A DNA stretch of 34,570 nt from Actinophytocola sp. (GTDB lineage Bacteria > Actinomycetota > Actinomycetes > Mycobacteriales > Pseudonocardiaceae), in contig WHUD01000037.1 in NCBI GenBank assembly GCA_009377385.1, positions 1 through 34,570 on the forward strand, written 5' to 3'. Of this stretch, positions 31,001 to 34,570 are shown piece after piece. A program made the translations under genes and the position numbers. Below the pieces are notes generated by a model, which saw nothing but the letters and a program-made list of their open reading frames with translations, ran no database searches and was not told where the DNA came from. Numbering within the stretch: position 1 is the stretch's first letter; every line of letters begins with the position of its first letter.

Positions 31001-31906
31001 GCCGAGGAAGGCAGCGAGGTCGTGCCGTGGTTCTCCCCGTTCCACAGTGGACGTCTGCTGCTCGGCGACCCAGGAGCCCATGACGCCACCCTGCACGTCT
31101 TGCTGGCCTGCGTGCCACACCGTCGCGCGCTGCCCGTCGGCGTCGAGAGGATCACGGTGTGGCGGGAACCCACCGGTGTGCTGCGGGTGGACGCCGCCGA
31201 GGTGTCCCACACCGCCGACGACTACGTGTTCGACGTCGTTCTCAGCGAACCCGACGGCACCATCGTGGCCCACTGGCAGGGCCTGCGACTGCACGCGACC
31301 ACTCCCCCGCAGCGCAAGGGCACGCTTCCGGTGCAGCTGGTCGGTCCGTGGTTGTCGCGGCGGCTGGTGGAGTGCGGCCTGCACGACCACGTCGAACTCC
31401 TCACCGCACCCGGCCGCAGGACGTTCGGCGCGGCGACCGGACTGCTGCAGCAGCTCACCGGCGCATCCACCGGACACGACCTCGCGGGCGCCCCGCGCCT
31501 CGACGGCTCCCACGCCAGTGCGAGCTACGCGCACAACACCCTGCTGCTCGGCGTGTCCGACGATCCGGTCGGCGTCGACTGGGAATCCGTGCCCGCCACC
31601 CCTGCACACGCGGGCGCGGTGCCCTGCGACGCGGCCGACCATCCCGTCGCCGAACTCCTCGCCGACAAGCTCGGCGAGGACCCCACGCTCGCGCGCCTGC
31701 GCGTCTGGACCGCGCGCGAAGCCCTGTCCAAACTCGGCTACGGCCAAGGCGAACCGCTGCGCATCGACCGCATCACCGAGGACGGGCTCACCATCGTGCG
31801 CACCGGCGCCCACCACGTCGCCACCGCCAAAATCCACACCACCGACAGCCGTGGCGCGCAGGTCAAAGTGGCCGCGGTCGCCTGCCCCAAGGAACCGAGA
31901 ACATGA
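28091..31906 (+). CDS. pksE: Enediyne-type iterative polyketide synthase lacking AT and ACP (KS-KR-DH-PPTase)
   Basis: 1271 aa, against about 1900 in PksE proteins such as SgcE and CalE8. The ketosynthase has C209 in TIDGACSSS, H342 in EGHGTGTPIG and H379 in NIGHTKAAAG, but stops after LPPTT (401-405) without the closing GFGGxNxHVV strand. By about residue 416 (RGWVRQFEP) it is already in the linker that follows the ACP in PksE. The acyltransferase and the unusual ACP are therefore absent. Ketoreductase: TGGIRGITA (560-568) with S691, Y704, N708. Dehydratase: HRIDGTPVLP (834-843) and D998 in GAHDATLH. C-terminal phosphopantetheinyl transferase: GVDWE (D1163, E1165) and WTAREALSK (1206-1214). 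No frameshift is seen. It starts with GTG at 28091, overlapping unbU; longer upstream frames are shadows of unbU. Confidence 0.88.
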   Translation: MSADRIAIVGLACRYPDAATPAQLWQNVLATRQAFRRLPDCRLGLGYRDDAPDGTYLTRAAVLRDWTFDRERFGVPGPLYRAADHTHWLALETAAAALADAGVTDGDGLDRDTTGVVLGNSLTGEFSRAGLLRLRWPFLADAAATALAEAGLADDVAADVLTRLETQVKEPFPLPGDETLSGALANTIAGRVCNYFDFHGTGYTIDGACSSSLLAVAAACRALVAGECDFMLAGGVDLSLDPLELVGFSRLGALATTDMRVYDANPTGFLPGEGCGVVALMRAVDAEARGLRAYAHIIGWASSSDGSGGLTQPELSGQALALHRAYHAAGIAPEKARLVEGHGTGTPIGDRVELSALSSVRGSNAPPGALGSIKANIGHTKAAAGAASLIKATLATHHRMLPPTTDAARPATPTGVRGWVRQFEPVWLPFETPSATPGPDDTLTVTLPDDASPADVVVVLAEITERRPRRLRIVHTGHPAAQGVGRSIAAEFPDCQVVVLERLDTTDPGDAGLGHPDRYLELRTRLDGTLERAALRARPPRPRQHADATPLLPEGVCLVTGGIRGITAHAAAELAAGTDTTLLFLGRTPADDSDVTAALQGLTASGQTDVHYLRCDVTDSASVQATLTEVRIHGAVTGIIHGAGLNEPRPLDDVTAESFAATLAPKVNGLRTLLDALGDADDLRLLMAFGSIIGRQGLAGQAEYCIANDWLRADVEAWAGTHPHCRTHLLEWSVWSGVGMGVRLGVLDNLRRQGVEPIGTREGVDALRDVLADPQAPVTVLITARFPDTATLHLAADPAPLLRFGEHVRTRIPGVEAVTEAELSLGSDPYLDDHRIDGTPVLPAVIAMEAVAQATSHVDTTTSLPMSMTHLKFRAPITLTGPDPRTIQIAALTDAHGTDVIIRDDADRVSGTLIAAPEPPAPQRTGQQPPPSRDAGPHECYETTFFHTGRFRRLLSYELLSAFRVRAWIRAEEGSEVVPWFSPFHSGRLLLGDPGAHDATLHVLLACVPHRRALPVGVERITVWREPTGVLRVDAAEVSHTADDYVFDVVLSEPDGTIVAHWQGLRLHATTPPQRKGTLPVQLVGPWLSRRLVECGLHDHVELLTAPGRRTFGAATGLLQQLTGASTGHDLAGAPRLDGSHASASYAHNTLLLGVSDDPVGVDWESVPATPAHAGAVPCDAADHPVAELLADKLGEDPTLARLRVWTAREALSKLGYGQGEPLRIDRITEDGLTIVRTGAHHVATAKIHTTDSRGAQVKVAAVACPKEPRT

Positions 31907-32319
31907 CCCACTACCGCTACCGGCACGTCGTCACGTTCGACGAAACCAACCTGGTCGGCAACGTCTACTTCGCCCACTACCTGCACTGGCAGGGCCACTG
32001 CCGGGAACGGTTCCTCGCCGAGCACGCGCCCGGCGCGCTCAAGGACGTCGCTCACGGCTCGCTGACCCTGGTCACCGTGTCTTGCTCGATGACCTACCAC
32101 GCCGAGTGCTACGCCCTGGACGAGATCGACGTCGCGATGTCGCTGCGTGCCGCAAGCGGCAACCGCATCGTCATGGACTTCGACTTCCGCCGCTCCGGCC
32201 AGCTCACCGCCCAAGGCACCCAAACCGTCGCCTGCATGCGCCGCGACGACCACGGCACCACACCCACCGAGATCCCCGACGAGCTCGATCGGGCGCTCCG
32301 GGCGTTCGCAGACCATTGA
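31903..32319 (+). CDS. Enediyne hotdog-fold thioesterase (TEBC/E10 family)
   Basis: 138 aa, full length. In enediyne clusters this thioesterase releases the PksE-bound polyene. The N-terminus RHVVTFDETNLVGNVYFAHY and then WQGHCRERFL are characteristic of the SgcE10/CalE7/DynE7 group. N16 and R34 lie at the spacing of the Asn and Arg implicated in CalE7, whose group lacks the acidic residue of other hotdog thioesterases. SLTLVTVSCSMTYHAECYALDEI continues the fold. ATG 31903 overlaps the PKS stop (ATGA). The last bases, including the stop codon, double as the -35 box of the next gene. Confidence 0.87.
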   Translation: MTHYRYRHVVTFDETNLVGNVYFAHYLHWQGHCRERFLAEHAPGALKDVAHGSLTLVTVSCSMTYHAECYALDEIDVAMSLRAASGNRIVMDFDFRRSGQLTAQGTQTVACMRRDDHGTTPTEIPDELDRALRAFADH

Positions 32320-32343
32320 CAGGCAAGTTGTCGCTTGCATACC
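32316..32343 (+). promoter_or_regulatory. ArsR-gene promoter with palindromic operator
   Basis: TTGACA (32316-32321) overlaps the thioesterase stop codon. The inverted repeat GCAAG-N6-CTTGC (32323-32338) fills the spacer, and a -10-like CATACC/ATACCG follows at 32338-32344. A start point near 32350 would place it next to GTG 32353, giving an almost leaderless mRNA. The arrangement suits autorepression by the ArsR protein. Confidence 0.6.
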
Positions 32344-32352
32344 GTGTGTCGA

Positions 32353-32640
32353 GTGAGCGACATCTTCAAGGCCCTGGCCGATGCCACGCGCAGGGCGATC
32401 CTGGATGAGCTCACCGACCGCAACGGACAAACCCTGTTCGAGATCTGCACCCGGCTGGTGACCAAACATCAACTCAGTTCGTCGCGGCAGGCGATCTCGC
32501 AGCACATCGACATGCTCGAAGCCGTCGGGCTCGTCACGACCCGGCGCGAAGGCCGCTACAAGTACCACTACCTCGACGTCACGCCACTCGAACCGATCGT
32601 CGACCGGTGGTTGACGCCCAATCGGAGGGACACGTCATGA
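32353..32640 (+). CDS. ArsR-family transcriptional regulator
   Basis: 95-aa winged-helix repressor. SDIFKALADATRRAILDEL is the classical ArsR opening, the recognition helix region is SSSRQAISQHIDMLEAVGLV, and the wing is TTRREGRYKYHYLD. No metal-binding cysteine cluster (CVC) is present, so metals are unlikely inducers. GTG 32353 is preferred to ATG 32335, which would lie in the -10 region of the predicted promoter. Its stop overlaps the start of the VOC gene (ATGA), forming a regulator-target pair. It probably represses its own promoter through the GCAAG/CTTGC palindrome. Confidence 0.9.
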   Translation: MSDIFKALADATRRAILDELTDRNGQTLFEICTRLVTKHQLSSSRQAISQHIDMLEAVGLVTTRREGRYKYHYLDVTPLEPIVDRWLTPNRRDTS

Positions 32641-33026
32641 GAATCAACATCACCAGCGTCTTCGTCGACGACCAGGACAAGGCCTTGAGCTTCTACACCG
32701 ACGTGCTCGGGTTCCAGAAGAAGCACGAGGTCCCCCTCGGCGATGACCGGTGGCTCACCGTCGTCTCACCCGACGACCCGGAAGGCTCCGAACTCCTCCT
32801 CGAACCCGACGGCCACCCCGCCGTCAAGCCATACAAGCAAGCACTCGTAGAAGACGGCATCCCCTGCGCCAGCTTCGCCGTCGACGACATCCAGGCCGAG
32901 TTCGAACGGCTACGCGGCTTCGGTGTCACCTTCACGCAGGAGCCTCTCACCATGGGGCCGGTCACCACCGCGGTGCTGGACGACACCTGCGGCAACCTCA
33001 TCCAGATCGCGCAACATCACGGCTGA
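32637..33026 (+). CDS. VOC-family (glyoxalase/bleomycin-resistance type) protein
   Basis: 129 aa with two beta-alpha-beta-beta-beta modules. The first begins ITSVFVDDQDKALSFYTDVLGF and the second contains CASFAVDDIQAEFERL and VLDDTCGNLIQIAQHHG. The family covers lyases, dioxygenases and drug-sequestering proteins; bleomycin-binding proteins and tiancimycin-binding TnmS proteins are VOC folds. Possible metal-ligand positions at strand ends are not clear. It is coupled to the ArsR gene by a four-base overlap. The place next to the enediyne-type operon permits a sequestration-resistance role, but ArsR-VOC pairs also occur far from such clusters. Confidence 0.88.
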   Translation: MRINITSVFVDDQDKALSFYTDVLGFQKKHEVPLGDDRWLTVVSPDDPEGSELLLEPDGHPAVKPYKQALVEDGIPCASFAVDDIQAEFERLRGFGVTFTQEPLTMGPVTTAVLDDTCGNLIQIAQHHG

Positions 33027-33039
33027 CCATTCGCCTGAT

Positions 33040-33052
33040 GGATGGGCCATCC
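33040..33052. promoter_or_regulatory. Palindrome upstream of the AraC-type regulator
   Basis: GGATGG-G-CCATCC is a perfect 6-bp inverted repeat with one central base, 13 bases after the VOC stop. A further CCCATCCGG copy lies at 33091-33099. It could be a binding site for the AraC-type regulator encoded just downstream or a short hairpin after the VOC gene. Confidence 0.4.
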
Positions 33053-33152
33053 GCCTTTGGCTCGCAGATGACGTCAATCCGGTTGAATCACCCATCCGGT
33101 CGAGAGACCCAACCCACGGTGCGGCGCATGGGTGCATCATCGACATGTGCTG

Positions 33153-33974
33153 ATGCCCAGGCATACTCCGGCGGCTGCGCTTCGACCGTTCGTGGCGGGA
33201 GCGCATGGCTACCGGGTGCCAGCCAACCCGACCGGGTTGCATCGCGGCCTCCCCTCGCGGCACCTGACGCTGGTCACCGAGCTGGCAGCGCCACTGCGAA
33301 TCCGCGGGCTCGGGAGCCCGGTCGCCGCGCACGGGATCGTCGGTGGCCTGCATACCGCACCCGCGCTGATCGACGCATCGGTGCCGCAGGAGGGATTGCA
33401 GTACGCGCTTACGCCGCTGGGTGCGCACGCCCTCCTCGGGATGCCGGCGGCCGAGCTGAGTGGCCATGCCGTCGATCTCGTCGACGTCGTCGGCCCCCGT
33501 GCCGTCCGGCTCCTGGACCAACTGCACGACACGCACTCGTGGCCGGCACGATTCCGGCTGATCGACGACGCCCTGCTCGAACGCCTCGGCAGCATCGACG
33601 TCACCATCCCGGCCGAGGTCACCGAGGCGTGGCGGGTGCTGTTCGCCAGCCACGGCACGATGCGGGTTGGGGCGGTCGCAACGCACGTCGGCTGGGGACG
33701 GCGCCACCTGTCGGAGCGGTTCCGTGCGGCCACCGGCCTCACACCGAAGCAGGCGGCTCGCATCGCGCGATTCGAGTCAGTCCGCGCGCTGCTGACCGGT
33801 CCACGGTGGTCGTCCCTCGCGGACGTGGCCGTCCGCTGCGGGTACGCCGACCAGGCGCACCTCGCGCGGGAATGGCGTGCACTGGCCGGCTGCAGCATCG
33901 GCACGTGGCTACGCGAGGAGCTCCCATTCGTTCAAGACGGCGACCTCGCCGAGCGAGCAGAATCGCCGGCATGA
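33153..33974 (+). CDS. AraC-family transcriptional regulator
   Basis: 273 aa. The N-terminal sensing domain (ALRPFVAGAHGYRV, LPSRHLTLVTEL, LGAHALLGMPAAELSG) is the DUF6597/AraC-N type seen in regulators paired with VOC or DNA-repair genes. The C-terminal part has two helix-turn-helix units: VGAVATHVGWGRRHLSERFRA and LADVAVRCGYADQAHLAREW. ATG 33153 is chosen because the family begins near here; GTG 33132 and GTG 33147 are in-frame alternatives, and none has a good ribosome site. The stop overlaps the next VOC gene (ATGA), so it probably controls that gene. Confidence 0.88.
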   Translation: MPRHTPAAALRPFVAGAHGYRVPANPTGLHRGLPSRHLTLVTELAAPLRIRGLGSPVAAHGIVGGLHTAPALIDASVPQEGLQYALTPLGAHALLGMPAAELSGHAVDLVDVVGPRAVRLLDQLHDTHSWPARFRLIDDALLERLGSIDVTIPAEVTEAWRVLFASHGTMRVGAVATHVGWGRRHLSERFRAATGLTPKQAARIARFESVRALLTGPRWSSLADVAVRCGYADQAHLAREWRALAGCSIGTWLREELPFVQDGDLAERAESPA

Positions 33975-34390
33975 ACGAACCAATCAAGAACCTGCCGGAA
34001 CCGGTCCCCACTGTCTGGCCCAGTGTCGGCTTCACCGACGTCGACGCGGGCGTCCGCCTGCTCACCGAAGGGTTCGGCTTCCTCGTCACCGCGTTGTACC
34101 GAGGCGACAACGGCACGGTCGGGCACGCCGAAGCGCGTTGGCCCGACGGCGGGGGTGTCATGTTCGGCTCGCGAGGCAAGCCGGGCGAGTGGGGATCCCT
34201 CGGCCCGCAGAGCGCCTACATCGTCGCCGCCGATCCCAGCACCGTCGACAAGGTGTGGCACCGGGTCCGCGTCATGGCCGGCGTCGAGGTGGTCACCGAA
34301 CTGGCGGACACCGACTACGGCTCGCACCAGTTCGCTGTCCGCGACAAGGACGGCAACCTCTGGTGTATGGGCACCTACCGCGGCGCGTGA
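33971..34390 (+). CDS. VOC-family protein, second copy type
   Basis: 139 aa. It opens with VWPSVGFTDVDAGVRLLTEGFGF, then HAEARWPDGGGVMFGSRG in the first module and closes with HQFAVRDKDGNLWCMGTYRG in the second. The order resembles PhnB/YdeS-like glyoxalase proteins that bind small organic ligands. It is not a duplicate of the first VOC protein (little similarity). ATG 33971 overlaps the AraC-type stop by four bases. The ligand is unknown. Confidence 0.87.
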   Translation: MNEPIKNLPEPVPTVWPSVGFTDVDAGVRLLTEGFGFLVTALYRGDNGTVGHAEARWPDGGGVMFGSRGKPGEWGSLGPQSAYIVAADPSTVDKVWHRVRVMAGVEVVTELADTDYGSHQFAVRDKDGNLWCMGTYRGA

Positions 34391-34418
34391 CGGCGACGAG
34401 ACCAAGGGCCTGACGCTA

Positions 34419-34570
34419 GGGCGTGTCTCACGGATCTTGGAGGTGGGGGCCGGTAGAACCGGGACATGCTTGATCGTCATGATCTGACCGATGAGGAGTG
34501 GGAGCGGCTGAAGCCACTGCTGCCGGATCGGACGCCGCGGCGTGGTGGCCGGTGGGTGGATCACCGGATG
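34419..34570 (+). mobile_element. Left end of an IS5-group insertion sequence (cut by the window edge)
   Basis: The sequence starting GGGCGTGTCTCACGGATCTT resembles terminal inverted repeats of actinobacterial IS5-type elements and lies 47 bases before a transposase start. The exact outer boundary and any target duplication cannot be fixed because the right end is outside the window. Confidence 0.6.
34466..34570 (+). CDS. IS5-family transposase, 3' partial
   Basis: 35 codons are visible. The beginning HDLTDEEWERLKPLLP followed by RGGRWVDHR is the DUF4096-type N-terminal segment of IS5-group (IS4/IS5 superfamily, DDE) transposases. The catalytic residues lie beyond the window. ATG 34466 fits the usual start just inside the terminal repeat. 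Its presence beside the accessory region suggests that the region's right border has been mobile. Confidence 0.82.
   Translation, partial: MLDRHDLTDEEWERLKPLLPDRTPRRGGRWVDHRM

Overview
The window is GC-rich (about 70%) actinobacterial chromosome. Gene order, GTG starts, dense 4-base start/stop overlaps and protein style fit a member of the Pseudonocardiaceae (Amycolatopsis/Saccharopolyspora-like). That placement is inferred from the sequence and was not checked by a search. There are no rRNA, tRNA or CRISPR features, and no gap over 300 bases lacks a gene.

Left third (1-10426): a DMT/EamA permease cut by the window edge, then a seven-gene minus-strand operon for a molybdenum hydroxylase of the xanthine dehydrogenase/CO dehydrogenase family. 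In transcription order it encodes a MoxR ATPase, a VWA protein, an XdhC chaperone, the 2Fe-2S, molybdopterin and FAD subunits, and a membrane-anchored CoxG-like protein. Its large subunit has AYRGAGR at the active-site loop, so it is not a form I CO dehydrogenase. Divergent from it is a PutP-type Na+/proline symporter with a perfect TGTGA-N6-TCACA site in front.

Middle (10458-25676): mostly conserved housekeeping genes. A thyX-ACT-dapA-RNase J operon and an rpsO-pnp-M16 peptidase-dapB-TPR operon are both on the minus strand. Between them lie a ribbon-helix-helix protein with a DUF4097 protein, a YcaQ-type DNA glycosylase, a GNAT enzyme, a membrane protein, and an unusual VOC-transmembrane-propeller fusion preceded by a large imperfect palindrome.

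Right part (25894-34570): an accessory region directly upstream of rpsO. It holds a tightly coupled four-gene operon recognisable as the enediyne warhead cassette (UnbV, UnbU, PksE, hotdog thioesterase), but two genes are internally shortened in frame. The first encodes the N-terminal part of a UbiB/AarF kinase joined to the C-terminal part of UnbV. The PKS runs KS-KR-DH-PPTase with the end of KS, the whole AT and the ACP missing. As read, the synthase cannot carry its own polyketide chain. The cassette is therefore a decayed cluster, an assembly collapse, or a minimal variant that needs partners in trans. It is followed by an ArsR-VOC pair, an AraC-VOC pair and the left end of an IS5-type insertion sequence cut by the window edge.
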